Assembly (NCBI RefSeq): GCF_000237925.1
Contig: NC_031502.1
Location: forward strand, 124,001-188,000
Direction: 5' to 3'
DNA from: Schistosoma mansoni
Taxonomy: Eukaryota; Platyhelminthes; Trematoda; Strigeidida; Schistosomatidae
DNA length: 64,000 nt
Shown here piece after piece: positions 11,269-23,099 of this stretch (position 1 is its first letter; each line of letters starts with the position of its first letter). The notes beneath the pieces are model-generated. The model saw nothing but the letters and a program-made list of their open reading frames with translations, did no database searches and was not told the DNA's origin. A program made the translations under genes and the position numbers.

Positions 11269-14200
11269 CTAGTGAAACAAAGAAAGATTTGGTCATATCC
11301 GTAATACATAATAAAATAAATTAATTGGTAAAGACATTAAAATGATGAAGTGAAAGACACGAACGGATCTCTAACATACAAATTATTTTGACTAGTGCTA
11401 ACAGGTGAAAGTCGTACAAATACGGCATTTTGCTAAACCGATCCACAAAACGAGGTCTTTTAGTTTAATGAGTGTCACAAATCAACTGTCTTACATTGTT
11501 GTACTATGAATCTCCACATTTTTAGTTAGAAATGACAAATTGATCTTACACACAAATCATATTCACATCACTGAAGCCACTGAATGTAGCTGGAAAAAGA
11601 AAGAAGTCATAGGGGCCAGTTTCCAGATGCACACAACTACCTATGATTTCACTCACGATACAATAAATGTAAAGCCAAGTACCACTAAAAATCTGCGGTC
11701 AAAAGCTAAGTAATAACATCATTTCCATAGGGCTGTAGTTTACTGGGCTACAGACAAAGTGGATCAGTGATCGCACGTTTACTCTATCTAGAGTAGTTTT
11801 ATTGGTCAAGTGATATTTTCAATACAGATAATAAACACCTCTTTTCACTCCCGAGACTCATGAATATTTAGTCAGTAGATATTAATAAACAAAACAATTA
11901 AGTAATTAAAAGTCGCACAGAAAAAATTATGAGAATATTGATGTTAATTTAGGGATAACTGGACAACTGGTTAATCAGGATAAAGAACCTATAGAAAGTA
12001 GTTTATAAAAGAAAATATCCTTGATGACTTTCAAACTTAAAATGAAACTAGCTACTGAGTCTACTAATAATATGCCACGAAACGCGGAGCCTCTGAAAGT
12101 GAAAAGCTGAGCTCCAGTGGGATAATAAAGCAATTTTCGAATTGCGATTAACTTACCTAAAATATCGAGAGTGAAGATGTAATAAAGAAGTCTGTAGGCA
12201 GTAAATTCGAGCAGCCTACTAACACCTAAGCCTTCTTTATGAAGACGAAGCAACTGACTTTGACATTGATGAAACTCTTCAAAATCACCAGCTTCTAAGG
12301 CTACATCTGCATGTGCTTCATAAACCGATACTGCAAAATCATCTTCGATACCTTGTACCTAAAATGATTTAAACAATATGTTGGAAATCCATTAAAAACA
12401 CTGTACATAAAGCACGTTTCCTAAGTAAAAGACAGTAGTGAGGAAGCAGCGTCTCCTATTGTAAAAACACTTGTCTATCAAACATTAGGTCACAGATTTG
12501 AACCTCACTACTTCGAGTTTCGTTTGGGCAGCCGAGTATCGTCGTCAACTCTTACATGAATAAAGTATAGTTGGGAAACAACCACATGAACCTGTGTTTT
12601 ATGAGTCACTTGATAAAGGATGAAATCTATATATTTTTTGCATAGTAATTATTTTGATAACGTACACCAATACGTCCAACATACGAATAAAAACACCAGG
12701 AGATATGAGAAAATGTAATATAGTAGCTTGGGTACAATCTGATCTTCCCTTCCCTACGTTCAATAGCTATCTTCAAAGACATTGATGTAAAGATGAAAAT
12801 TGATAATCAATCTCGTCATAAAATTCACTAACTTAGCTATTTTTAACTATGATCAAGAAAATGGATGGTAATAAAATAGTTAACATAGTTGCAGTGCGCC
12901 TTATGGTCGACTAAGAGAGGACAAAGGAATATCAGTGAACGGTACTGGAAGTGCTAATATCCCAGTGAAATTCAGGTTTTTACGCATGTATGAGAATAAA
13001 CTGAATAAAAAAATATAACGTGTTTATCACTCGGGTTGATTTTTGTGCCGTCAACAAGACCCTTCATCTGGTTTCTAACAACTTAAAAAATCTCATTAGG
13101 AATACTACACTATTATTCTACATAATCCAGAATAATTTGTAGATAGCATTGACAACCGAACAGGATAATCTGTCAAGTTGCACACGAGTTCACTGACAAT
13201 CACTTTTAGAATAATGGTGAAAAAATGAAATCTCATTCACTCTTATGTTATCGTAAAACTTGTTTATTAACTTAACTATTCAGATAAACAAAGTTGTTAA
13301 TATATTAGCTTATAATATAAGCTTAAGATGCTAAAACATACAAGTTCTTAGGGATCATCTATCATCGAACACGTGCAAAAACACAAGGAACTTTCTCTCA
13401 TATGCACATAACGTATTCAAAAAGTCATGCATTATAATACCGACTGTATCTAATAAATAAACTATTTATGTAGTGCGTGTTATTCAAAACATCTTGTGGG
13501 ATAAACGGATGCCAGAGGCAAACTGAGTCACATCAATCAGATACATATCTGAAGGCTGGACGAGAGCGGACACGTCTGATAGTTATTTTTTGCGATAAAT
13601 TAGAAATATAGTAGTTACTTCCAACTACGTTGGACTTCTGTCCTTTTAATAAGCTAACGATAAGCGCAAAATAACAACAGTAAGGCTTACAGTTAAGTCT
13701 TGACGTATACTTTTGAACTGCTCACACACCCAGTGGTAATCGGTATTTGAACGCCATTTTTCTTTGACGTGCTCCAAAGAAAGCTTCAAAATTGCTAAGG
13801 GTCGCACTTCTGTAGGATCTGGAGCCTGAAAGCAATGGAGAAAGTCATTTTACAACAGGTGAATTACTATAAAATTGATTTACTGGAAGAATCAATGATC
13901 ACAAGCGTGGCATTCGGATTTTATCATCTGTCAAGTTGCTCAGTCAAGCGTGTATACGTATATGTTCAGAGTTGATATAAATTGAAGCAACCAACCTCTA
14001 CTTATCCCCTGGTTACACAAATGATTTAATACAATTGTTAGTAAGAAATAAAGCTAATAACACTTAAGACTTAGTCGCGTATACATAATCCGTTACCAAA
14101 CAAATTTTCATGATGACGATTTCCTAGAGGTCAGTCGCGATTAGAGTGGCTCAATGGTAACAAACTATGTAACGGAATGAGTCAAGTAAGACACTACACC

Positions 14201-17200
14201 GACCGTCAGTTTTTCTAAGGTTGTAGGTATTCTCTGTTGACGAGTCGCAACCGGGTAGAAACTTGGGTTCAAAGTTTCCTGCTACCTTAAACCACCTCAA
14301 AGCAAAATACAGAGCATGTGATGCTGAGCCGCTTATATACAAACGACAACATCGAAAATTGATTGATAGAATTTAGATAACACTAAAGGCTAGACAATGT
14401 GACAACGGTTAATACCTATTTACTAATATACTAACAGTGTCTCTAGAACATCTAAGTTTCACTCGAAAATTTGTAGTCAACCGTACACATAAGTATAAAT
14501 AACTTGATGAAATTCTGTGAATAGGATACAATGTGCGGAATAGTGTACGACACCGGTCCGAAGTTTGTGTTGTTGCTTATGAAAACATTGAAAGCTTTAC
14601 GACTAAACCATCTAGTGCACACAACACGCCATAACAATTATACCCTTGAGCTACAAACATAAATGTACATGAATAGGAACCTCCGTGAGTATTTTACTGG
14701 CAAGTACATATAAGAATGAGAAACTAATTCGTTGACGTACACTCAGGAAACTATAATACACCATAATTACACGAAATTTTATTTTTTTTTTATTTAATAT
14801 TCTCACCATTCGATATGACTTTCTTTTTGTGAAAAGAAAACAGATAACTGGAAGATGAAGTTTCTAACTAAAGGATAACTTAAAAAACACTACGGGGTAT
14901 ACTCAACACGATCAGTGGTACTGACAAAACTCACTCGAGTCAGTCTCAAGTATTGTTTTTCTATTTCTTGCATGGTACCAACGATTTGACAGCTACCGAA
15001 ATCAACAGCTAAATCATCACGTTCGTCAGTGTAATTCGAAAGCAGCTGACTGGTTGTCCGTGCAATGGAGCCTGATCCAATAGGTGACTGCACCAGATGA
15101 TCTTTAAATCTACTGGCTCGTTGTGTAAGGCGAGATTCACTTGGAGGAGTATGCTTTGAAATGCTTCCACGTTTACTACGCCAATTGCCACGTCCACGAC
15201 CCCTTGCAGCTGTTACATCTTCATTAGAAGTATTTGCGTCTGTACTTGAGTCGGCGTTTGAAGCACCACCACGCCTCCGTCGTCTACCTTTGGAATTCCC
15301 CCTGGTGGCTAACTGCGGTGTACTAAAAGATGAGAGTGAACATTTATGAAGGTTACCATAAGATAACGAACACAGATAACAGGAATATGTAATAACTGGT
15401 ATGAGATCTTTCTCAATAAATAGTCTGAAAGGATTAGCACGAAGTATATTAAATCACTAGGTTGGTTTAAGTATATAAGAAAACTTTGACTGCTTGATAC
15501 TGACGGTGCAAGCTAAACTTTATGCCGTTGATATGCTTACAAAAAGTGGTTGGCGTTACATTCTAATTCCTGGCCTTAAGGTTACAGGCAATAGCGGAGA
15601 CATGGCAAACTGAAAGCTATAGTCAAGTCAGACAACTTTGATTTATACTTCATACGACCTGGTAATAAGTCGCTTATTTATCTCATCTAATTGTATCAAC
15701 GTATAACAATATGAATTTATTGTCACTCTAGTACCATTAGTTACGTGTGTTGTAGTCTTCATATGATTCAATATATTAAAAAACAATGTGCCAGTTGTTT
15801 TTAAAAGTATGAAGATGCTAAGAAGAGCACAGGCTATCTATTTTTTTGCTATTACATGTTGACTGCTATTGCTTTCAGTTCGCCAACTTTGCTGCACTCC
15901 GAGTTTATTTCATATCCCTACATAAATAGTTGTTTCTTGTTAATTTCCAACTTTTGTACAGAACATCAAGTCAAACTGAATATCCTATATTCTTTATTAG
16001 CTTGTGAATTATTATCTTTGAAGCGTTGCGTGACAGGCATTCCGTCAATTAAATTCCCTATTCGCTGCGCCATATTAGAATAATCATCATAAATAGAATT
16101 TACCACAGGCCAACCGGAAACCCCAATAAATACGATTGCTTTAATCACGATTTAACAGGAGAGGAAAAGAATATCACGTCGGTAAATGCTTCCAAGTGAA
16201 ATTCGATTGCTTATACGTTCTAAATACAACTAACAATAAATGATTTTAGTATAGTAAACGGATCAAGAAGCTGATTAAAAACTCCCAGGAAATTCAAGGG
16301 CTTCACTTATTTATTAAGTCATATTGAAACACTTGCCTATGTTCAATGGAATTTAAAGTGAAGAGGAGAATAGACACATTCATTGTTTTGATTAGTTCTT
16401 CCCTCTAGTGTCTAAAGTTACTAGTTTTCTCCCGTAGATTCAACAATTCTCTATAGGCCTTATATTAACAGTCAAAACCTCATAGATGAGTATCATCTAT
16501 TGAGAGTGAATACACAATTTCTAACTACCAAAAATATTTAATAAGAATATCAGAGCTAGATACTTCTGAGAATTGAATTAAGATACATAGAATGCACGGT
16601 CCTGTAAATAACTTCTAATAAGATTTTAGGGGGACGCAGATGTTTGAACCTTTAGGTAAAATGAGAATGATAATATCAAAGTACTTTACAACCATTTAGA
16701 ACTACCTATACTTTCTTCTGTTAAATATATTTAATCCTACCTTTTTAACCACTTTTTCATTCACGTAAAACTGTCAACAATTAAATAACCGATATCAACT
16801 TGGACGTACATGACAAGAGTGGAGTAAAATACGTTTTATACTCTGCAAAACGTCTTCCTGATTGGTCCAAGTTGAACATTTTTTCAACTCAAGCCTTTAA
16901 TAGGTCACAAATGAACACTTCGAAATAAATTATATACTCATTGGACCAACTATTTAGGGCTAACGATAACAAACACCAAAGAAGGGTATGGGCAAGTACA
17001 GCTTTCGACTAATCAGTTGACTATCAAGAGCATTTATAACACTGAATATATGATAGAAATCAGTTGCCAATTGAGTTTGAACTCAATGCAATCGACAATT
17101 TATGGCACTTATTCTTACTTCTGGCCTTAAGCGAATATTTTTATGTTTCGACGTAGTGAACAATATCACCACACAAATGTAAGCTGATTTGTTTGCTCAC

Positions 17201-20200
17201 AGCAACTTTCTCAAAAAATGGTTTAGAACCCATTAGATACTTTGGGTCGAACAAAATGCATACAGTAAAACCAAAATGTGGAAATCACTGGCACACCTTT
17301 TTTGAGAATCCTTTACATCATTCGTTTTTCGCTGTGCATGTCGAGAACCAGAGCGCGACCGAGAGTCCCGACGCCGAAGGCGTTTTGTCCTGAAACTACT
17401 TGAGGATGAAGAATGAGGGGAGCCACGTGATTCTGAGGATGAACTAGACCTGGATCTATACAAACGCTTTCTCTGCCAATCTTTTAAAGGTTTGGAAACA
17501 GGAGAACGACTAGGTGAGCGAGATTTCGATGGCAATTTTTTGGATGGTGATATACTCTTAACAACTGAAGACGAAAACACATTGCGGCCACCTCTCGACA
17601 AAAGCCCAACAGGAAGACGTGCAGGAGCTCCCCTTGATGGACCCGTTGGGCGAAGTCCACGAGGACCGGGAAGTTGAACAGGTCGCACGACACTAAACGA
17701 TTTCATTCAAAAATGCAAATATCTAATTAATCACAGGTTATTGACTGACTGAGTTATAACTTAAAGAGGTTAAAAACAGTCACTAATAGGTGAGTAGATA
17801 TTTAGTAAAAATTAAAGCATTGCTGAAATGTGTTACTAGTACTTTCGGTTGATTTATCATCTATTTATTGACTAAGTCCCACCAAATAAGTAAAACGAAA
17901 TAGAAAACCTTATAGGTATCAGTAGAAGACAATGTAAAACCTAAATTAGACATCAAAATTTAAAAGACTTAGATCAACCATTTCAAAATGATGATAGGAA
18001 TTAACAAGTCGAAATTAGTATTTAGAAGACACATACACAGGAAGTCCTGACAACACCATAACTCGTTTAGTGTAAAACAGTGTGGCAAAATAACTGGACT
18101 AGAATCACTATATTTCTCCTGACACAAAAGTATCACGATTTATTGAGTGAGTGATCGTTACTGAACACAAGCATAGTAAGACTCCACCATAAGTTGACCT
18201 TACAATAACATTGAATAAATATTACAGATAGCTAACACTTCAACGAACCATCTAGTGTCAAAATAGCAATACTTTCAGTTAGTAAATTGAAAGAAAATAA
18301 CTAATTGTCTTTCACCTCACTACCATGTGCAATTTCACACATATAAACTTTTAGAAATAAGACTGAATTCTATTCCTCCAATTATGGATTTACTGCACGA
18401 AGATTGGCTAAATGAGACCATGCAAATAAGTCATGTCAATGGGAACACTGACACGATATAAGCCATCAATACAAAGGATGAAAAATTGATTAGTTACATC
18501 TAGAGGTAGTGCACTCAAGGCCTATAAGAATTGTGGAACGTTTTGATCAAACAAAGTAACATTCACATTCATTTAGGAAGGAATATATTAACCGATAGTG
18601 TGATAAGAAACACTGTAGCAGGAAATCTTATGAATAAATAGACATTTAATAGAATGGTCAAGCCAGATATTTACTTTCTAAAACGTACAGAATAACTGGA
18701 GACCTATAGGACGACCTTCATTTCCCTATCTAAACCGACTGTGAAGAAATGCATGGTAATATTAATGACAGAAAAAACATACTAAAGTACTGCTTACTTG
18801 ACAGAATTGCCCCTGATATTAAAGGATTTACGGAAACTAGCAATCGCACGACTGGGGATAGTCGGAATATTTTCTGTCTTCCAATCGACCTTGATGTTAT
18901 TTCTAAAAACGTACTCCAATTTTTCTTTTAAAATCCGTTCCATCTGATCTTTTTCCTCACTTGTATCAATGCTGCAAAATGCTCGCTGGACGTACTCTCT
19001 ACAAAAAAAATTGGGAGATTAATAAGTCGATAGAAAAGTAAAAAACACAGAAATGTAGATCTTTCAATACACTATCAAAAATACTAGAAAGGACAGTAGT
19101 TTCATTCTACAATGAACCTTAAGAATCACGACCCAATAAAAAGGAACATCCAACCCAAGTAATCCGGAAACTGAATATATCAACTTATCACTGGCTGTCT
19201 TGCACTGATTTTCTTGGTGAACTGCTAAATGGCTGGAAACAGCATGGTATGGATGAGCGTCTCGTGAACTTATTTTTCTACCTAACTTAGCTGGTGAGCC
19301 ATGCTTGCTCATTCGGAATATTACCTATAAACTGAACCTCTATCTCTGGGTGAAAACATCCATCAAGCACTCATTCAGAAAAACAATGTTCATAAACTGA
19401 ATTAGCAAAGAAATGTTTGATGGTAATTTGAGAAACTGATGCTGAACAACCAATCATATCATGGAAAAGTGAATTGCTGAAATTGTTAAGAATTCCCTAC
19501 CAGACTTACTTGAGTTCGTCACTCCACTGCTCTTTTACTCCTTTGTCCTGAAAACTAGCAGGCGGTTGCTGTAGGACTTCTTTAGAAATTGGAGTATTCG
19601 CAGTATTTTCACTAGCCACTGTGTTTGGAGAATCTGGATAATTAAAGTTAGTCTTAATAGTTACCACGTAAAATAATACTTACAAAACCAGATAAAATTG
19701 GTCATTAATATGCTTTTAGGAGTTCAGTCAGTCAGTTACAACGTAGAACTTCGTACGTACATACGTCAGTTCGAGTTGCCATACCACATTAGCACAGAGA
19801 TGCAGTTGTCGATTCAAATCCCATATTGGTAGAAGTAGTAAGAGTATAAGAATTATGTGAAAGATAAGGGTTTGAAGATGTTATTGAAGGAGTATAATAC
19901 AGTGAAATAAATTTGGAAAGAGAAAAAGGAAAAGGACACAAATAATTCAGAAGATTAGAATTTGGGAGAACACAAAGAGTGGACGCACCTTCGCCATTGC
20001 AAACGATTTTGAGCCATGTCATTCAAGGTCTCTAACCATCGGTTGCTATCATCTCGCGAATCCCAACCAGGTAGTCTACACCTACCAACATGGCTCAGTC
20101 CACTTGTCAGTGACTCCATGGATTTATGCCATGTTTTGGTCTGGCCGCCCCTAGCTTTCTTCCAACCTACTCCTACACTATAAAGCATTGCACGTCGGGG

Positions 20201-22985
20201 CAGTCGGTGGTTGGGCATACGTAACACATGTCCCAGCCATCTCAACTGATGAAGTTTCACTACTTTATCAATCGATTTGCCATCCTTACCTAGTACCCGT
20301 TTCCTAACATCTGCATTACTTACTCGGTGGTCCCAGGATATACGAGCAATCCTTCGAAGACATCTATGATCGAGAACTAGTAGCCTACGAATATCCTCTA
20401 CTCTTATGGGCCATGTTTCACTGCCATAAAGTAGGACGGAACGGACTGCTGCACAGTAAACCCGTCCTTTTGTTGCTAGACGGATATCTCGCCTACGCCA
20501 TAAATGGCGCAAGGTGGCGAAAGCTAGACGAGCCTTCTGTATCCGTGCTGAGATTTCGTCATACATCAGACCACAAGGGCTGATGAGACTACCAAGATAA
20601 GTGAAGCTGTCAACACGCTCAACTACTTCACTCCCTATCATTAGTTCAGGTGTCGATGCAACCCAATCCTGAAGTAACATTTTGCACTTCGAGGGAGAGA
20701 ATCGCATCCCGAACATGCCTGCATTGTTGCTTATGGTGGTCAGAAGACTCTGCATTTTGTCAGCGTCTTCACCAAATAAAACTATGTCGTCGGCGTATTC
20801 TAAGTTAATAAGTGAGCCTCCTGGTAAAAGTTCAACTCCTGGAGATTGAGATGATGAAAGTGTTATCTCCAAAAGCATGTAGACGACAAAGTTAAACAGG
20901 AATGGGGAGAGTGGAGTTCAATATATCGACAATTATAAAAAGGAACATGCATTTAGCTCTTACTTACAGCGATTAAAGTTATGTTGGGGAAAAAGTCGAA
21001 CCTTACGCACTATAAGTCAGTCAGCCACAGCGTAGGACCAGGCACATATATGCATCGGTCTAAGTTGCCACACCTCATTAGCACAAGATGAACACCGAAT
21101 TCATAGCAGTTAATTTAATGGTGGTAATATATGAAGAATGTATATAGGAATATAGTACAGGAGGACAGATTGCGCTGTGTTCATGAAGTACGGTACAACT
21201 AAGTTTCCACAACAGATTGATCAATATGGGACCACTCAAAGAATGGCAAAGTCAATTTTTTAGCAAGTAAATAATCCTGAGACTAAGCGTAGAGTACTGG
21301 AGAAGGATCGCGAACCGGTTATTAAGGTTGTAAATTATAAACGATTGGTGGACAGGAAATGAGTTAAGTGGGACCAACAATCCCCCACTTTATCGAGCGA
21401 TGCTAGCTGGCATAGATACAGGTTGCAAGACCGAGACCAGACCAAAACGTCGGGTCACATGAGTCAGAGTCCGTAGAAGTGACACAGGAATATCCTCCGC
21501 CGAATCTTTAGCTTCCGATTCCTTTTCGAAATATTCTCTATGCTTACTCTTTCCAATCATAAGTAATACCACTATAATTGAAATCCTCTCATTCATGTTA
21601 TTCCCGATTGTTGTCCTCACATGGTGTGACAACTTGGGCTCCCCTTTGATCATATCTGACTGACCACCCGACTATAGATAATTAGATCGATGTTTTTGAA
21701 CACCAAGTTCGTACCTATAAGGTAATCTTTGTATGCTAAATTTACTGTCCTAGAGATACATCAGGTATGTTTATCTGTTTTACTGTCAGTCAAACTAATG
21801 TTATAATACAACCCTGAAGACTGCCTTACACATATTTTGGTCTGAATTGTTTGTTCAGGCTGGTAAACTACACATGGGAATCAAAAACTAGTCTCATTTG
21901 GCAAAGATAACGGGTTTATGAAGGTAATTGACCAGTATCTTCACCTAAACGAAACCGCCATTTTTAAGTGGACATTCGCGATGGTCACCAGGACGAAACC
22001 GTAGACACTAAATAGTACAGCTCAGTAACCACCCAAATGGTCAATATATTGGTGTGGTTTGCCGCCATTGGTCTAGAGCCTCCTAGTTGCTGAAACTAAA
22101 GTGGATGGAGTTAATATTGAATTCCAACCCATGAACAATAAAAGTAACGTAAATCGGAGACCAAGTCCATAATCGTGTGCTTAGATGAGAAAAACTGACA
22201 TTACGACAGTTGTCATACCGAAGTAGGTGGGGGGAGCTTTAAATTGTAACTGGACGGTCGAAATATGGGAGTTTTGGCCACTAAACCACTTTAATTTGAA
22301 GGTTAAGAACTCAATGACTACACTAACGAAAAAAAAATTTACCTCGAGATACAATAAAGTTTGAAATCTACATAGATACGTATTTCTTACCTAAAGTACT
22401 CTGGAATGGAAACCGTGGACCCGTCACTGCCAAACCATTGGGATGAACAGATGATCTTCCGTCTGGCCACATACCAAACGACTGGACCGCACCTCCGTTA
22501 ACCGGATAACCATAAGTAGGTCTAGCTGCATTCCAGTTACACCCTAACTGACTTTGCATATGCAACGGCAACTGTGGAGAACCATATGAAGGATACGAAA
22601 CGTTTGGCATCATATGCCTCTGTGGACTTGGGTCGAACATGACCGGTTGACGGGGTGGGACCGTAGGTGAATAAGTATAAGCACAAGCGAAGTTTGGAGA
22701 ATGAAATGGAGTTGAGGTACACCACGATGGGTCATAAGTTGCCGGAATGGAGCTTGTAACTGTAACATTCCCATCCACCTTGGGAACAGTCGATTCTACT
22801 CCAGGTGGAGGAGGTGTGGAAGGTTTGTCTTGTACCGATGAAACTGGAATGGTTTGATGATTATAATCATATGTCTACAGTGGTGAGTGGGTAATGGACT
22901 AACTAACCTGAGCAGGCTGTGCATAGTCATAATATCCTGGATAAGCACCTTGCCAGTAAGAACCGTATGAGCCCCACTGAGCCAT
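11045..22985 (-). CDS. LENG8: LENG8-like SAC3/GANP-domain protein, nine exons
   Basis: Nine minus-strand exons join in frame to 744 codons; human LENG8 has about 800 by memory. The order matches LENG8. A Tyr/Pro-rich N-terminus comes first (about 1-187), then a short acidic/helical segment (KEYVQRAF ... LKEKLEYVF, about 229-295). An Arg/Ser-rich linker follows (about 296-535), then a SAC3/GANP helical region with [48 protein letters not shown] and [17 protein letters not shown]3/GANP proteins scaffold nuclear mRNA processing and export complexes; LENG8 is the relative of yeast Thp3. The extreme C-terminus is unresolved. Introns 2 and 9 hold LINE insertions. Confidence 0.92.
12157..12358 (-). 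CDS. LENG8: LENG8-like exon 8, SAC3/GANP core
   Basis: Reads [22 protein letters not shown], then [10 protein letters not shown] and [13 protein letters not shown]. The human order is [45 protein letters not shown]. It ends in phase 1 at GTAAGT. The frame stays open into the intron for about 60 codons without family similarity. Confidence 0.95.
13691..13825 (-). CDS. LENG8: LENG8-like exon 7, SAC3/GANP core
   Basis: Forty-five codons: [17 protein letters not shown] ... [14 protein letters not shown]. This is near-colinear with human APDPSTVRPVAVLKKSL and [12 protein letters not shown]. Acceptor TTTCAG, donor GTAAGC. Confidence 0.95.
14139..14290 (+). repeat. Degenerate SINE-like remnant in intron
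   Basis: A GTGGCTCAATGGTAAC tRNA-like A box is followed, about 90 nt on, by TTGACGAGTCG ... GTAGAAACTT. That is the order of a tRNA head and a hammerhead core in the window's SINEs. Both parts are too damaged to be active. Confidence 0.3.
14935..15322 (-). CDS. LENG8: LENG8-like exon 6, RGR tract and SAC3 start
   Basis: [13 protein letters not shown] basic tract and RGRGRGNWR come first, then [14 protein letters not shown] and the diagnostic [18 protein letters not shown] (human QIVGTCPDITKHYLRLTC). It leaves in phase 0 at donor GTGAGT. That donor is preferred because it joins exactly to APDPTEVRP. The frame stays open to a stop at about 14890, a read-through product. Confidence 0.92.
17297..17692 (-). 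CDS. LENG8: LENG8-like exon 5, RS-rich linker
   Basis: It reads [15 protein letters not shown], then basic Ser/Arg runs ([37 protein letters not shown]). The charge pattern matches the RS/RG-rich middle of LENG8 and suggests nuclear-speckle or RNA contacts. It is 132 codons, phase 2 on both sides. The donor GTGTGCC is weak, so the 3' end is slightly uncertain. Confidence 0.85.
18798..18998 (-). CDS. LENG8: LENG8-like exon 4, conserved helical block
   Basis: The acceptor TTTGTAG leads into [19 protein letters not shown], then a [13 protein letters not shown] helix and VDWKTENIP. Human LENG8 has KEYVERCFTACESEEDKDR and IDWSREPLP at the same place. Exactly 67 codons long, phase 2 on both sides; donor GTAAGC. 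Confidence 0.9.
19510..19633 (-). CDS. LENG8: LENG8-like exon 3
   Basis: It enters in phase 1, completing an Asp codon, and reads [15 protein letters not shown] to EQWSDELK. It leaves in phase 2 at a GTAAGT donor. It lines up with the segment before the conserved helical block of LENG8 (human DDWPQDMKEYVERCF). Confidence 0.85.
19727..20912 (-). mobile_element. RTE-type LINE, 5'-truncated, with 8-bp TSD
   Basis: A 307-codon frame (19955-20878) starts just before the RT catalytic motif [10 protein letters not shown]. It runs through [40 protein letters not shown] and [14 protein letters not shown]. This is the C-terminal third of an RTE-clade polyprotein; the endonuclease and most of the RT fingers are missing. 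The 3' end has a CAGT-repeat tail. GGAGTTCA flanks both ends (19719-19726, 20913-20920), marking the insertion. It sits in LENG8-like intron 2, same strand. The intact frame suggests a young insertion. Confidence 0.9.
21011..21165 (-). mobile_element. 3' tail of RTE-type LINE (subfamily B)
   Basis: It begins AAGTCAGTCAGCCACAGCG and follows the subfamily B 3' untranslated sequence (CCAGGCACATATATGCATCGG) as at 8.7 kb, then stops near 21165. Non-coding, within LENG8-like intron 2. Confidence 0.7.
21170..22380. other. Rest of LENG8-like intron 2, no gene
   Basis: No exon-like segment with good splice sites is seen. A minus frame of 87 codons (21390-21653) has no recognised motif. Confidence 0.4.
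22391..22874 (-). CDS. LENG8: LENG8-like exon 2, Pro/Tyr-rich
   Basis: This exon lies only 33 nt from exon 1. The acceptor CTGTAG at 22875-22880 keeps the frame through [14 protein letters not shown] into the long Pro/Ser/Tyr-rich tract. A nearer AG at 22844 would shift the frame and is rejected. It ends in phase 1 at 22391 before GTAAGAA. The content resembles the low-complexity N-terminal half of vertebrate LENG8. Confidence 0.88.
22875..22907 (-). other. 33-nt micro-intron
   Basis: It runs from GTTAGTTAG to CTGTAG and is 33 nt long. Frame continuity across it supports real splicing. Introns of this size are typical of schistosome 5' gene regions. Confidence 0.8.
22908..22985 (-). CDS. LENG8: LENG8-like exon 1 (start codon)
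   Basis: The ATG at 22983-22985 opens [12 protein letters not shown], a Tyr/Gly-rich start; the exon ends after 26 codons in phase 0 at CTCAG before GTTAG. Upstream, an AG at 22995-22996 follows a T-rich run. The 5' UTR may therefore begin at a splice (cis or spliced-leader) acceptor 9 nt before the ATG. Confidence 0.85.
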
Positions 22986-23070
22986 TGACGTTTTCTATAA
23001 GTTTTTCCAAGAAAAGACAGTTGCAAGGGATGAAAAAAACACATTAAAAAACACGTATTAAAAGTCTTAC

Positions 23071-23078
23071 TTTTTATA
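23071..23078 (-). promoter_or_regulatory. TATA-like element upstream of LENG8-like ATG
   Basis: On the minus strand the sequence reads GTATAAAAAGT about 86 nt upstream of the start codon. Position fits a TATA box for a short 5' UTR. In such AT-rich DNA it may be chance, and an AG just before the ATG suggests a spliced 5' leader instead. Confidence 0.25.
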
Positions 23079-23099
23079 CGCACTAATCTAAAAAAGTTT

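Noticed and set aside
11975-12156. Continuation of LENG8-like exon 8 to a stop at 11975
   Set aside because: The residues after YYIFTLDIL do not match the family, and a strong GTAAGT donor leads in phase to the conserved exon 9.
14890-14934. Longer LENG8-like exon 6 ending at a stop near 14890
   Set aside because: The GTGAGT donor at 14934 joins exactly to the conserved APDPTEVRP exon; the extra codons are intron read-through.
15161-15349. Plus-strand ORF rich in Leu/Pro
   Set aside because: Antisense shadow of LENG8-like exon 6.
17492-17677. Plus-strand ORF over the RS region
   Set aside because: Antisense shadow of LENG8-like exon 5.
22844-22850. AG at 22844 as the exon 2 acceptor of the LENG8-like gene
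   Set aside because: It shifts the frame to an early stop; the AG at 22875 keeps the frame and gives a 33-nt intron.
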